A DNA stretch of 62,192 nt from DATKEG01 sp035544515 (GTDB lineage Bacteria; Acidobacteriota; Vicinamibacteria; Fen-336). Where the stretch lies: positions 1 to 62,192 of the forward strand of contig DATKEG010000010.1 of the NCBI GenBank assembly GCA_035544515.1, read 5' to 3'. How positions within the stretch are numbered: the stretch's first letter is position 1; every line of letters starts with the position of its first letter. Positions 51,594-60,956 of the stretch are shown one piece after another. The notes under the pieces were generated by a model that was given only the letters and a program-made list of their open reading frames with translations, had not been told where the DNA came from and made no database searches. A program made the position numbers and the translations under genes.

Positions 51594-52844
51594 ATGAAGG
51601 TCCTGTTGCCGCGCGACGTCCTGGCCGTCCTCCTGGCCGGAGGCGCGGGCGAGCGGCTCTATCCGCTCACGCGGGACCGCGCCAAGCCGGCGGTCACCTT
51701 CGGGGGGCCCTATCGGATCATCGACTTCACGCTGTCGAACTGCCTAAACTCCGGCCTGCGGAAGATCTTCATCGCCACCCAATACAAGGCGCAGAGCCTC
51801 AACCGGCACGTGCGCATGGGCTGGAGCGTGGTCAACCCCGAGCTGGAGGAGTTCATCGAGGTGCTGCCGCCGCAGAAGCGGGTGGGCGAGCACTGGTACC
51901 TGGGCACCGCGGACGCGGTGTACCAGAACCTCTATTCCATCGAGCGTGAGCAGCCGCGCTGGGTGATCATCCTGTCCGGCGACCACATCTACAAGATGGA
52001 CTACGGGAAGATGCTCGACATGCACGTCGGACGCGGAGCCGGCCTGACCGTGGCCGCGATCGAAGTGCCGCTCGCCGACTCGCGGCGCTTCGGGGTGCTG
52101 GGCGTGGACGAGGACAACCGGGTGACGGGCTTCCAGGAGAAGCCGCCCTCCGCCGCGCCCACGCCCTGGAACCCGAACGTGTGCCTGGGCTCGATGGGCA
52201 TCTACATCTTCGACACGCAGGTGCTGGCACGCGAGCTCCTCCGCGACGCCGAGGAGCCCGGGAGCAGCCACGACTTCGGCCAGGACCTCATCCCGCACCT
52301 GGTGAACGCCGGCGAGAAGGTGTACGCGTACCTCTTCTGGGACGAGAACAAGAAGGAGTCGAAGTACTGGCGGGACGTGGGCACGCTCGACGCCTACTAC
52401 GAGGCCTCCATGGACCTCGTGCAGGTCGATCCCATCTTCAACCTCTACGATCCGGACTGGCCGATGCGCACCTATCAGCCCCAGTTCCCTCCCGCGAAGT
52501 TCGTGTTCGACGAGGACGGACGCCGCGGCTCCGCCATCGACTCGCTGGTCTCCATGGGCTGCATCGTCTCCGGGAGCCAGGTCTGCCGCTCCATACTCGG
52601 CGTGGGGGTGCGGGTGCATTCCTACTGCGACCTCCAGGACACGATCGTGTTCCCCAACGCCACCGTCAACCGCCACACGCGCATCCGCAAGGCCATCATC
52701 GACCGCGGCGTGGTCGTCCCGCGCGGAGCCGTCATCGGGTACGATCCCGTGGAAGACCGCCGGCGCCACACCGTGTCCGAGGGCGGCGTGGTCGTGGTCA
52801 CGCCCGGAGAGGAATGCTTCGTGGAGGAACAGCATGCCAGGTGA
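51594..52844 (+). CDS. glgC: GlgC, glucose-1-phosphate adenylyltransferase
   Basis: 416 residues. VLLAGGAGERLYPLTRDRAK near 11 is the nucleotide-binding motif, with YRIIDFTLSNCLNSG near 38, LSGDHIYKMDY near 126 and a C-terminal left-handed beta-helix (VNRHTRIRKAIIDRGVVVP). It makes ADP-glucose for glycogen synthesis, usually under allosteric control by glycolytic intermediates. It lies directly before eno and gpmI, linking glycogen formation with lower glycolysis. Confidence 0.95.
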   Translation: MKVLLPRDVLAVLLAGGAGERLYPLTRDRAKPAVTFGGPYRIIDFTLSNCLNSGLRKIFIATQYKAQSLNRHVRMGWSVVNPELEEFIEVLPPQKRVGEHWYLGTADAVYQNLYSIEREQPRWVIILSGDHIYKMDYGKMLDMHVGRGAGLTVAAIEVPLADSRRFGVLGVDEDNRVTGFQEKPPSAAPTPWNPNVCLGSMGIYIFDTQVLARELLRDAEEPGSSHDFGQDLIPHLVNAGEKVYAYLFWDENKKESKYWRDVGTLDAYYEASMDLVQVDPIFNLYDPDWPMRTYQPQFPPAKFVFDEDGRRGSAIDSLVSMGCIVSGSQVCRSILGVGVRVHSYCDLQDTIVFPNATVNRHTRIRKAIIDRGVVVPRGAVIGYDPVEDRRRHTVSEGGVVVVTPGEECFVEEQHAR

Positions 52845-52853
52845 CGGACACCA

Positions 52854-54143
52854 GTGAGCACGCACATCGAGTCCGTGTTCGCGCGGGCGGTGTTGGACAG
52901 CCGGGGCAATCCGACCGTGGAGGCCGAAGTCACGCTCGAGGGCGGGGCCTTCGGACGGGCGGCCGTACCCTCGGGCGCGTCCACCGGCGAGCGCGAGGCG
53001 GTGGAGCTGCGTGACGGCAACAAGCGGCGCTGGCTCGGGCGCGGCGTGGACAAGGCGGTGGCCGCGGTCAACGACGTGCTCGGCCCCGAGGTCGTGGGCG
53101 AGGACGCGCTGGACCAGGCGCTGGTGGACCAGCTGATGATCGAGCTCGACGGCACGCCCAACAAGGGCCGCCTGGGGGCCAATGCCATCCTGGCCGTCTC
53201 GCTGGCCGTGGCCAAGGCCGCGGCCGAGGCCTGCGGGCAGCCGCTCTACCGCTACGTGGGCGGTGCCAACGCGCGGACGCTGCCCGTGCCCTTCATGAAC
53301 ATCGTCAACGGCGGCGCCCACGCCGACAACACGCTCGACCCCCAGGAGTTCATGATCGTGCCGCACGGCGCGCCGTCGTTCTCGGACGCCCTGCGCATGG
53401 GCGTCGAGGTGTTCCACAACCTGAAGACGATCCTGAGGAAGAAGGGGCTTTCCACCGCGGTGGGGGACGAGGGAGGCTTCGCCCCGGACCTGCGCTCGAG
53501 CGAGGAGGCCCTGGATACGATCCTGGAAGCCGTCTCCGCGGCCGGCTACAAGGCGGGCCAGCAGATCTCGCTGGCCCTGGACGTGGCCGCCAGCGAGCTG
53601 CACGAAGGCAAGCGGTACGTGTTCAAGAAGTCCGGCGGCGCCGTGCGCACCGCGGACCAGATGGTGGACATGTACCGGAAGTGGGCCAGGGACTATCCGA
53701 TCGTGTCCATCGAGGACGGCATGGCCGAGGGCGACTGGCCGGCGTGGAAGGCGCTCAGCGAGGCCCTGGGCTCGAAGGTCCAGCTGGTGGGCGACGATGT
53801 CTTCGTCACCAACCCCGAGATCGTGGCGCGCGGGATCGCGGAGCGCGTCGCCAACGCCGTGCTGATCAAGGTGAACCAGATCGGAACGCTCACCGAGACG
53901 CTCGACTGTGTCGAGCTGGCCACCCGCGCCTCGTACACCTGCATGATGAGCCATCGCAGCGGAGAGACCGAGGACGTGACCATCGCCGACCTGGCCGTGG
54001 CCACCAACTGCGGCCAGATCAAGACCGGCTCCGCCTCCCGCAGCGACCGCGTGGCGAAGTACAACCAGTTGCTGAGGATCGAAGAGGAACTCGGTCCCAT
54101 GGCGCGTTTCGCCGGGCGCGCGGCCTTGAACCCCCGGCCGTAG
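52854..54143 (+). CDS. eno: Eno, enolase
   Basis: 429 residues from GTG 52854, with AGGTGA 9 nt upstream; standard length. RAVLDSRGNPTVEAEV near 11, VGDEGGFAPDL near 203, VSIEDGMAEGDW near 284, LIKVNQIGTLTETL near 338 and SHRSGETEDVTIADLAV near 366 (catalytic and metal residues) are complete. It converts 2-phosphoglycerate to phosphoenolpyruvate and is often part of the degradosome. Its stop shares a base with the next start. Confidence 0.98.
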   Translation: MSTHIESVFARAVLDSRGNPTVEAEVTLEGGAFGRAAVPSGASTGEREAVELRDGNKRRWLGRGVDKAVAAVNDVLGPEVVGEDALDQALVDQLMIELDGTPNKGRLGANAILAVSLAVAKAAAEACGQPLYRYVGGANARTLPVPFMNIVNGGAHADNTLDPQEFMIVPHGAPSFSDALRMGVEVFHNLKTILRKKGLSTAVGDEGGFAPDLRSSEEALDTILEAVSAAGYKAGQQISLALDVAASELHEGKRYVFKKSGGAVRTADQMVDMYRKWARDYPIVSIEDGMAEGDWPAWKALSEALGSKVQLVGDDVFVTNPEIVARGIAERVANAVLIKVNQIGTLTETLDCVELATRASYTCMMSHRSGETEDVTIADLAVATNCGQIKTGSASRSDRVAKYNQLLRIEEELGPMARFAGRAALNPRP

Positions 54144-55696
54144 TGACCACCCCCGCTCCCGTCGTCCCCGGTCCCGTCGTCCTGCTCGTGCTCGACGGCT
54201 TCGGCGTCCGCGCCGACCGCGCGGACAACGCCTGGGCTCTCGCCCGCACGCCGAACTTCGACGCCTGGGCCGAGCGGTATCCGCACACCACGCTGGCCGC
54301 CTCGGAGCTGCGTGTCGGCCTGCCGGACGGTCAGATGGGCAACTCCGAGGTGGGCCACCTGAACCTCGGCGCGGGACGTGTGGTCTACCTGGAATCGACG
54401 CGCATCACCCTCGCCGTGCGCCGGGGCACGCTCGCGGAGAACGCGCCGATCACCGAAGCCATGGACCGCGTGCGGGTCGTGGGCGCGCTCCACCTGCTGG
54501 GCCTCGTCTCCGACGGCGGCGTGCACTCGTACCAGGAGCACCTCGAGGGGCTGCTGCGCCTGGCGCGCGAGCGGGGGACGACGCGCGTGTTCGTCCACGC
54601 CTTCCTGGACGGCCGCGACACGCCACCCGCCTCGGGTGCCGGCTACCTCGAGAAGCTGCAGGCCTTCCTGCGCGAGCAGCGCCTGGGGCGGATCGCGGTG
54701 GTCGCGGGACGCTACTACGCGATGGACCGCGACAAGCGGTGGGAACGCGTGGCGAAGGCCTGGCGGGCCATGGTGCTCGGCGAGGGGGTCCCGGCGGAGG
54801 ACCCCGTGGAGGCCGTGCGCCGGTCCTACGAGCAGGGCGTCACCGACGAGTTCGTCGTGCCCGTCGTGGTCCAGGACGGCGGCCAGCCGGTCGCGCGCGT
54901 GCGCGACGGCGACAGCGCGATCTTCTTCAACTTCCGCGCCGACCGGGCGCGGCAGCTCACGGCCGCGCTGACGCAGCCCGCCTTCGACGGCTTCCCGCGT
55001 TCGTCGGCGCCGCGGCCGCACTTCGTCTGCATGACGGAGTACGACCCGAAGCTCCGCCTCCCCGTGGCCTTCCCGCCCGTGCCCCTGAGGAACATCATGG
55101 CCGACGCGCTGGCGGCGGCTTCGCTGCCGAACCTGCGCATCGCCGAGACCGAGAAGTACGCGCATGTGACGTATTTCTTCAACGGAGGCGTGGAGAGGCC
55201 CTGGCCGGGAGAGGACCGCATCCTCATCCCCTCGGCCAAGGTCGCCACCTACGACCTCAGGCCGGAGATGAGCGCGTTCGAGATCACGGGCGCGCTCCTC
55301 GATCAGCTCGCGCTGGCCCGCCACCGCGTGGTGATCGGCAACTTCGCGAACCCGGACATGGTCGGGCACACCGGCGTCCTGCCCGCGGCCATCCGCGCGG
55401 TGGAAGTGGTCGACGAGTGCGTGGCCCGGATCGTGGAGGACGTGCTCTCACGCCGAGGCGCGGTCGTGATCACGGCCGACCACGGGAACTGCGAGCAGAT
55501 GCGTGACCCGGTCACGGGCCAGCCCCACACCGCCCACACTCTCTTCCCGGTGCCGTTCTATCTGATCCACGAGGGGGCCAGCGGCCCGCTGCGGGAGGGG
55601 GGCGCGCTGGAGGACGTGGCGCCCACCCTGCTCAGGCTCCTCGGACTGCCCAAGCCGGAGGAGATGACCGGCCGCGACCTGCGGGAAGTTCCCTGA
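54143..55696 (+). CDS. gpmI: GpmI, cofactor-independent phosphoglycerate mutase
   Basis: 517 residues from GTG 54143, overlapping the eno stop (TAGTG). Metal motif VLLVLDGFGVR near 12, catalytic serine in DGQMGNSEVGHLNLGAGR near 62, NPDMVGHTG near 408 and TADHGNCEQM near 446 are intact. It interconverts 3- and 2-phosphoglycerate, the step before enolase, so the order eno-gpmI groups consecutive glycolytic enzymes. Confidence 0.97.
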   Translation: MTTPAPVVPGPVVLLVLDGFGVRADRADNAWALARTPNFDAWAERYPHTTLAASELRVGLPDGQMGNSEVGHLNLGAGRVVYLESTRITLAVRRGTLAENAPITEAMDRVRVVGALHLLGLVSDGGVHSYQEHLEGLLRLARERGTTRVFVHAFLDGRDTPPASGAGYLEKLQAFLREQRLGRIAVVAGRYYAMDRDKRWERVAKAWRAMVLGEGVPAEDPVEAVRRSYEQGVTDEFVVPVVVQDGGQPVARVRDGDSAIFFNFRADRARQLTAALTQPAFDGFPRSSAPRPHFVCMTEYDPKLRLPVAFPPVPLRNIMADALAAASLPNLRIAETEKYAHVTYFFNGGVERPWPGEDRILIPSAKVATYDLRPEMSAFEITGALLDQLALARHRVVIGNFANPDMVGHTGVLPAAIRAVEVVDECVARIVEDVLSRRGAVVITADHGNCEQMRDPVTGQPHTAHTLFPVPFYLIHEGASGPLREGGALEDVAPTLLRLLGLPKPEEMTGRDLREVP

Positions 55697-55699
55697 CGG

Positions 55700-56017
55700 T
55701 TAGGCTTCCTCTTCCTCGACGCTGATCTTCAGCGAGCGCAGGAACTTCTTGTCGAGGGGGGTCATCTTGAAGGTGGCGGCTTCGCTCTTGTCCACCTTGA
55801 AGTCGAAGGTGGAAACCTCCGGCGCCTCGCGGCTGCCCGTGCGGCTGAAGCCGAGTGTGGCCTCGAGCACCAGCGAAACCTCGTAGCCCTCCGCCTTGAT
55901 GCGGTTGAGGCAGTGCGCGATCTGCGGCGACTCGGCGAGCGTGCGCTGGATGGTGGTGCCGAGCTCGTGGACCATGCGCTTGACGTCTTCGCTGCTGGCC
56001 GGATCCGTGCGTTCCAT
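55700..56017 (-). CDS. Small soluble protein of unknown function
   Basis: 105 residues from ATG 56017. Helical N-terminal half (SSEDVKRMVHELGTTIQRTL) and beta-type C-terminal half (YEVSLVLEATLGFSRT, STFDFKVDKSEAATFKM), ending in an acidic EEEEA. No signal peptide or known domain. It has its own consensus promoter and is convergent with gpmI. Confidence 0.7.
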   Translation of the reverse strand: MERTDPASSEDVKRMVHELGTTIQRTLAESPQIAHCLNRIKAEGYEVSLVLEATLGFSRTGSREAPEVSTFDFKVDKSEAATFKMTPLDKKFLRSLKISVEEEEA

Positions 56018-56032
56018 CGGTAACCCAGCAGC

Positions 56033-56062
56033 ATTATGCGGATTGCCTCTCCGTGTTGTCAA
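56033..56062 (-). promoter_or_regulatory. Promoter of the small protein gene
   Basis: Minus strand: TTGACA (56062-56057), an 18-nt spacer, CATAAT (56038-56033), ending 15 nt before the ATG; leader about 9 nt. The rest of 56063-56202 shows no convincing gene. Confidence 0.65.
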
Positions 56063-56202
56063 GAAAGGGGGGATATAAGTCACGATGGCTGCAACAAAAA
56101 GTAGCGCGCGCAGGGGGGTTCAGGGGGGAGCGCTCAAGCCGGCGTCGTCAGCAAATGCAGCGTGCTTCGCCCCGCGCGTGGGCGTCATCGCGCGTGCCCT
56201 AG

Positions 56203-57426
56203 TCAGAAGGCGAGCGCCACCGTGAGCACGAACCCGACCTGGTGCTCGGAGCGGATCGCGTACGTCGGGGCCAAAAGACGCGCTCCCGGGGGCAGCGTCC
56301 CGGGGTCGCGCACGGCGAGGAGCCGCTGGCTGCGCGCGCGCAACGCGGGCAGCGCGCCGGCCGCGCCCATCGCGCGCAGGTAGTCGGCCTGCGCGGCCGC
56401 CTCGACGCCGGTGAGGTCGACCAGTCCCGCCACGGGCGAGTACCGTTGCTCACCCGAAGGCGGCGCGCCGGCGTGATAACGGAGCGCCGCCCCCACGCGT
56501 GCGCGGCCGAAGCGCGCCTGCAATCCGCCGAGCAGGTCGAGGGGCGGCGCGTCGTCCACGGTGGCCGTCCGCGCGCCGGCCTCGAACACGGCCGAGACTT
56601 CGGCGATGGCGAAAAGCCGCGCTCCCACCGGGCGGCGCAGGCCGGCGGCCGCCTCGAAGCGGTCGGGCAGCTCCAGGGGCAGATCCTGCCGGAGCACGCC
56701 GGCGGCGTCCATGGACAACACGCGGTCGCCGTGTGGCGCCCGGCCGGTGCGCGTGTACAGCAGCGAGGCCACCAGCCGCGTGGGCCCCTCGCCCCACTCC
56801 GCGGCCAGCCGGGCGCCCACGTCGACCGCGCCCGTGCCGGCGCCGGACTGCAGGTCCGCGAGGCCGCGGGCGAGCGGCAGGGTCAGCTCGCCGGCCACCG
56901 CCAGCGCCGGCCGCGATCCGTGGGCTTCGGCGAGGCGGTACTTGACGCCGAGGAGCGCGTCGCCCCGGACCCAGTCGTCGAACCGCGCCGTGCCGCGTTT
57001 GTTGACGTACGGCACCGGCGCGTAGATGGCGTAGTGCGGGCGCGCGGGAGCGCTCGCGCCCGGCGCCACCACGAGGTCGAGGGGCGGGGGTGGCATCGCG
57101 GGCAGCTCCGGCATGGCCACGACGCGGCTCAGTACGGTCTCGCCGTAGACCTCGAGTCCGGCGCCGAGCCCCGCGGCGAAGATCACGGAACCGTCCAGCA
57201 CGTCGAGTCCCAGCGGGTCGCGGTCCCGGTTGTTCACGCCCACGCCCGCCAGCACGCGCCCGCGGCCCAGCACGCGGGCGTCCGGGATCGTGAACAGGCC
57301 GCTGCCGCGCAAGGACAACCCGGCGCCGGCGGGCTCGAGCGCGGTCGCCGCAACCTGCGCCGCCGCCGGCGCGGAGGCGAGGGCGGACAGGAGGCAGCCG
57401 GCCGCGAGCGCGAGCCGGGCGCTCAA
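56203..57426 (-). CDS. Predicted outer-membrane beta-barrel protein
   Basis: 407 residues. A signal peptide ending AAAQ (about 1-24) is followed by alternating strands throughout (LAGVGVNNRD, GLEVYGETVL, VDVGARLAAEW, RARVGAALRYHAG) and a terminal Phe (VGFVLTVALAF), the usual outer-membrane insertion signal. Pro-rich loop near 108-117. No family recognised. Its stop is 7 bp past the end of the kinase gene in the same direction, so it may be the last gene of that operon. Confidence 0.72.
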   Translation of the reverse strand: MSARLALAAGCLLSALASAPAAAQVAATALEPAGAGLSLRGSGLFTIPDARVLGRGRVLAGVGVNNRDRDPLGLDVLDGSVIFAAGLGAGLEVYGETVLSRVVAMPELPAMPPPPLDLVVAPGASAPARPHYAIYAPVPYVNKRGTARFDDWVRGDALLGVKYRLAEAHGSRPALAVAGELTLPLARGLADLQSGAGTGAVDVGARLAAEWGEGPTRLVASLLYTRTGRAPHGDRVLSMDAAGVLRQDLPLELPDRFEAAAGLRRPVGARLFAIAEVSAVFEAGARTATVDDAPPLDLLGGLQARFGRARVGAALRYHAGAPPSGEQRYSPVAGLVDLTGVEAAAQADYLRAMGAAGALPALRARSQRLLAVRDPGTLPPGARLLAPTYAIRSEHQVGFVLTVALAF

Positions 57427-57433
57427 CCGGCTC

Positions 57434-60073
57434 TCAATGTGAGGCCATGGGCACGCGGCCGACCAGGGTGGCGACCGCGGCGGCCAGCCGGCCGGGCTCG
57501 ACCGGCTTGGGCACGTGCACCTGGTAGCCCGCGGACAGCGCCCGCGAGGTGTCCTCGCCCTTCGCGTAGGCGGTGAGGGCGGCCGCCGGCACCTGCCCGC
57601 CGTGCTCGGCGCCGAGCGCGCGCACGCGCCGGATGAGGGCGTAGCCGTCCTCGCCCGGCATGCCGATGTCGCTCACCAGCACGTCCGGCCGGTGGCGCTG
57701 CAGGGACGAGACCGCCTCTTCCACCGTGCCCACGGCCGTCACCTCCGCGCCGTGCTGTCGCAGGGCCTCGCTGAGGAAGTCGCGGCTGTCGGTCTCGTCG
57801 TCCACCAGCAGCACGCGCACGCCGCCCAGGTTGACGGGGGCGCCGCCGTCACCGGCCTGGGCCGCCCCCGCCCCCTCCCCTCCGGGCCGCGCCGCCTCCA
57901 GCAGCGGCAGCATGACCGTGAAGGTGGCGCCCTGGTCCGGTCCCGCGCTCTCCGCCTGCACCGTTCCCCCGTGAAGCTCGACCAGGTGGCGGACGATGGC
58001 CAGGCCGAGCCCGAGCCCGCCGTACTTCCGCGTGCTGGTGCTGTCCGCCTGGCGGAAGCGTTCGAAGACGTGAGGCAGGAAGGCCGCCGGGATGCCCTTG
58101 CCCGTGTCGTGCACCGTGAGCCGCACGTGGGAATCGGTCTGGCGCAGGGCCACGACCATGCGTCCGCCGCGCGGGGTGAACTTGACGGCGTTGCTGGCCA
58201 GGTTCCAGACCACCTGTTGCAGCCGGTCCGGGTCTCCCAGCACGCGCACGTCGCGCGGCGCGAGCTCCACCGCCACCTGGATGTCCTTGGCGTCGGCCGA
58301 GGGCCGCACCGCCTCGAGGCCGGCTTCGATCACGGGCATCAGCTCGATCGGCCGCACCTCCACCCGCAGCTTGCCCGTGACGATGCGCGAGACGTCGAGC
58401 AGGTCCTCGATGAGCTGGGTCTGCACGCGCACGTTGCGCTCGATCACCTCCAGGCCGCGCAGGATCCCCGCCGGATCGAGGTTGCCCGAGCGCAGCATCA
58501 CCGTCCAGCCCAGGATGGGCGTGAGCGGCGTGCGCAGCTCGTGGGAGAGCGTGGCCAGGAACTCGTCCTTGGCGCGGTTGGCGTTCTCCGCGGCCAGCCG
58601 CGCCTCCTGCGAGGCCTTGTACAGCGCGGCGTTGTCCGCGGCCAGGGCGGCCCGGCGGCCGAGCTCCTCCGCGAGCTGCAGGTCCGTGCGGTCGTAGCGC
58701 CGGCCCGACTCCGCGGAGACGAAGGTCAGCGCGCCCAGGGCGCGGCCGCGCGCGATCAGGGGCACGACCATCAGCGAGCAGAGCCCTTGCGCGCCGAGCA
58801 TCCCCCGCGCCGCCTCGTCGGGCGCAAGCGCCTCGAGGATCTCCGCGGTCAGTTCGGGCGCCAGGAAGGACTCGCGGGTGCGGATCACCCGCGCGGGCGG
58901 CGCGTCCGAGTCGGGCGCGGGCGCCCAGCGGAGCAGCTCCCTGGCCAGTGCCTCCCGCGCCGGGTCCGCCACCGCCGCCTCCACGCGACGGATGCGGTCG
59001 TTCTCCTCCCGCACGTCGATGAAGCACCAGTCGGCCAGGAAGGGCACGGAGAGGTGCACGAGCCGGCTGAGCGTGGTGTCGTAGTCGAGCGAGGAGGCCA
59101 GGGTGATCCCCGCTTCCGAGAGGAACGCGGCGCGCCGCTCGGCCGCCTCCGCCGCCGCGCGCGCGGCCTGCTCGCGGATGAGGTGCAGGCGCTCCTCCTC
59201 GGCCACCTTCCGCTCCGTGATGTCGCGCGCGAAGATGTAGACGAGCCCTTCCTCCGCGAAGGGGGCGGCCGTCCAGCCCAGCCAGCGCCAGCGGCCGTCC
59301 TTGTGCCGGTAACGGTTCTCGAAGTACGTGCTGTCGGCCTCGCCCAGGGCGAAGTCGGCGCTGCAGCAGCGCGAGAGGTGCTCGGCGGTGGCCGCGCGGT
59401 CGTCCTCGTGCACGAACTCGATGTAGGGCCGCGCCTTCAGCTCGGAGTCCGTGAAGCCCAGGGTGCGCTCCCAGGCCGGGTTGAGCTGCTTGAAGTAGCC
59501 GTCGAAGCCGGCGATGGCCAGCATGTCCACGGCCAGGGTGAAGAAGCGGTTGCGGCGCGTCTCCGCCTCCAGGCGGTCTTCCGCCTCCGCCAGGGCGGTG
59601 CGGTGCTCCTTCTCCTGCAGCAGCCGCATCTGCTCGGCCTGGGTCTTGACCTGCTCCGTCTTCCGGTAGAGGTCCACGAACACCGCGACCTTGGAGCGCA
59701 GGATCTCGGGTACCACCGGCGTCTTGATGAAGTCCACGGCGCCGAGCGAGTAGCTGCGCGCCACCACCGCGTCGTTGTCGCTCAGCGCGGTGAAGAAGAT
59801 GATGGGCGTCCGCTCGGAAGACGGGCGCTGGCGGATGAGGCCGGCGGTCTCGAAGCCGTCCATGAGCGGCATGTTGACGTCGAGGAGGATGACCGCGTAG
59901 TCCTCCTCCAGCAGCCTCTTGAGCGCCTCGCGGCCGGAGTTGGCCTTCACCAGGTTCTCGTCGAGGCCGCCCAGGATGGCCTCGAGCGCCAGGAGCTTGT
60001 CCGGGCGGTCGTCCACCAGGAGGATGTTCACCTTGTCGGGCCGCCGCCGGCCGGCGCGCGGGGCGGCGCTCAT
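57434..60073 (-). CDS. Soluble hybrid kinase: receiver, PAS, GAF, HisKA, HATPase, receiver
   Basis: 879 residues from ATG 60073, sharing one base with the CheR stop. N-terminal receiver (about 15-130; Asp in VILLDVNMPLMDG), coiled coil, PAS (about 190-300), GAF (about 330-485), HisKA with SHELRTPLTP near 515, HATPase with NLASNAVKF, DTGKGI and GLGLGLAIV, and a C-terminal receiver (about 755-875; Asp in VLVSDIGMPGEDG). No membrane segment. It probably takes phosphate from, or passes it to, the multi-receiver kinase two genes upstream. Confidence 0.93.
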   Translation of the reverse strand: MSAAPRAGRRRPDKVNILLVDDRPDKLLALEAILGGLDENLVKANSGREALKRLLEEDYAVILLDVNMPLMDGFETAGLIRQRPSSERTPIIFFTALSDNDAVVARSYSLGAVDFIKTPVVPEILRSKVAVFVDLYRKTEQVKTQAEQMRLLQEKEHRTALAEAEDRLEAETRRNRFFTLAVDMLAIAGFDGYFKQLNPAWERTLGFTDSELKARPYIEFVHEDDRAATAEHLSRCCSADFALGEADSTYFENRYRHKDGRWRWLGWTAAPFAEEGLVYIFARDITERKVAEEERLHLIREQAARAAAEAAERRAAFLSEAGITLASSLDYDTTLSRLVHLSVPFLADWCFIDVREENDRIRRVEAAVADPAREALARELLRWAPAPDSDAPPARVIRTRESFLAPELTAEILEALAPDEAARGMLGAQGLCSLMVVPLIARGRALGALTFVSAESGRRYDRTDLQLAEELGRRAALAADNAALYKASQEARLAAENANRAKDEFLATLSHELRTPLTPILGWTVMLRSGNLDPAGILRGLEVIERNVRVQTQLIEDLLDVSRIVTGKLRVEVRPIELMPVIEAGLEAVRPSADAKDIQVAVELAPRDVRVLGDPDRLQQVVWNLASNAVKFTPRGGRMVVALRQTDSHVRLTVHDTGKGIPAAFLPHVFERFRQADSTSTRKYGGLGLGLAIVRHLVELHGGTVQAESAGPDQGATFTVMLPLLEAARPGGEGAGAAQAGDGGAPVNLGGVRVLLVDDETDSRDFLSEALRQHGAEVTAVGTVEEAVSSLQRHRPDVLVSDIGMPGEDGYALIRRVRALGAEHGGQVPAAALTAYAKGEDTSRALSAGYQVHVPKPVEPGRLAAAVATLVGRVPMASH

Positions 60074-60942
60074 CAGGCGATCTTCCGGTAGAGACGGTCC
60101 GCCCCGTCCACCACTTCGTACCGGTCCTCGCAGGGAGTGAAGCGGAGCGTCTCGCGGTGGCCCAGGCCGAGGAAACCCCGGCGCGCGAGGCTTCCGTAGA
60201 GGAGCGCGTGCACGCGCTCCTGCAGCGGCCGGTTGAAGTAGAAGAGCACGTTGCGGCAGATGACGACGTTGAACTCGTTGAACGAGCGGTCGGTCACCAG
60301 GTTGTGCTCGGCGAAGACCACGTTGGTGCGCAGGGCGGGATCGAAGGAGGCGCGCGCGCCCTCGAGCGCGTAGTAGTCGGCCAGGCGGAGGCGACCTCCC
60401 GCCAGCATGTAGCAGGACGCGGCCTCCCGCAGCGTGCTCACCGCCACCGTGCCCGCGGCGGCCTGCCGGAGCGCGGCGGCGTTCATGTCCGTGGCGTAGA
60501 TCTGCGACCTCTCGTAGAGGCCCTCCTCCCGCAGGAGGATGGCCAGCGAATAGACCTCCTCGCCCGTGGCGCAGCCGGCGTGCCAGACCCGCACCACGGG
60601 ATAGGTCCGCAGGATGGGCGCGGCCCGCTGCCGGAACGCGCGGTAGAAGCCCGGGTGGCGGAACAGTCCGGTGACGCATACGGAGAGCGCCGCCACCAGC
60701 CGCTCCACCGACGTCGGATCGTGGAGGACGCGGTCCTGCAGGGCGGACACGGTGGGCAGGCCCTCGTCGAGGAGGCACTGCCGGACGCGGCGGCGCTGCG
60801 AGTGGAGCGCGTAGTCCCGGAAGTCGTACCCGTAGCGCTCGTACACGGCCTGGAGGAGGAGGCGGATTTCCAGGTCCTGGACCGGATCGGAGGCCGCCTC
60901 CGCCGGCCGGGGGGACTCGCGTGTCACCGGGCCGCTCGACAT
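60073..60942 (-). CDS. cheR: CheR-type protein-glutamate methyltransferase
   Basis: 289 residues from ATG 60942. N-terminal helical domain (YERYGYDFRDYALHSQRRR near 30) and SAM-binding domain with VWHAGCATGEEVYSLAILL near 115, YATDMNAAALRQA near 145 and VICRNVLFYFN near 222. CheR methylates chemoreceptors. No receptor or CheB is visible here; the CheR lies between two hybrid kinases, as in non-motility signalling clusters. The previous gene stops 14 bp upstream. Confidence 0.92.
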   Translation of the reverse strand: MSSGPVTRESPRPAEAASDPVQDLEIRLLLQAVYERYGYDFRDYALHSQRRRVRQCLLDEGLPTVSALQDRVLHDPTSVERLVAALSVCVTGLFRHPGFYRAFRQRAAPILRTYPVVRVWHAGCATGEEVYSLAILLREEGLYERSQIYATDMNAAALRQAAAGTVAVSTLREAASCYMLAGGRLRLADYYALEGARASFDPALRTNVVFAEHNLVTDRSFNEFNVVICRNVLFYFNRPLQERVHALLYGSLARRGFLGLGHRETLRFTPCEDRYEVVDGADRLYRKIA

Positions 60943-60956
60943 GAGATGGTCGTATC

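Noticed and set aside
56085..56225. 46-codon Arg/Ala-rich frame starting MAATKSSARR, resembling a small DNA-binding protein
   Set aside because: The upstream purine-rich stretch is 12 nt away, composition drifts to random, and it runs into the convergent barrel gene. The TTGACA there serves the other strand.
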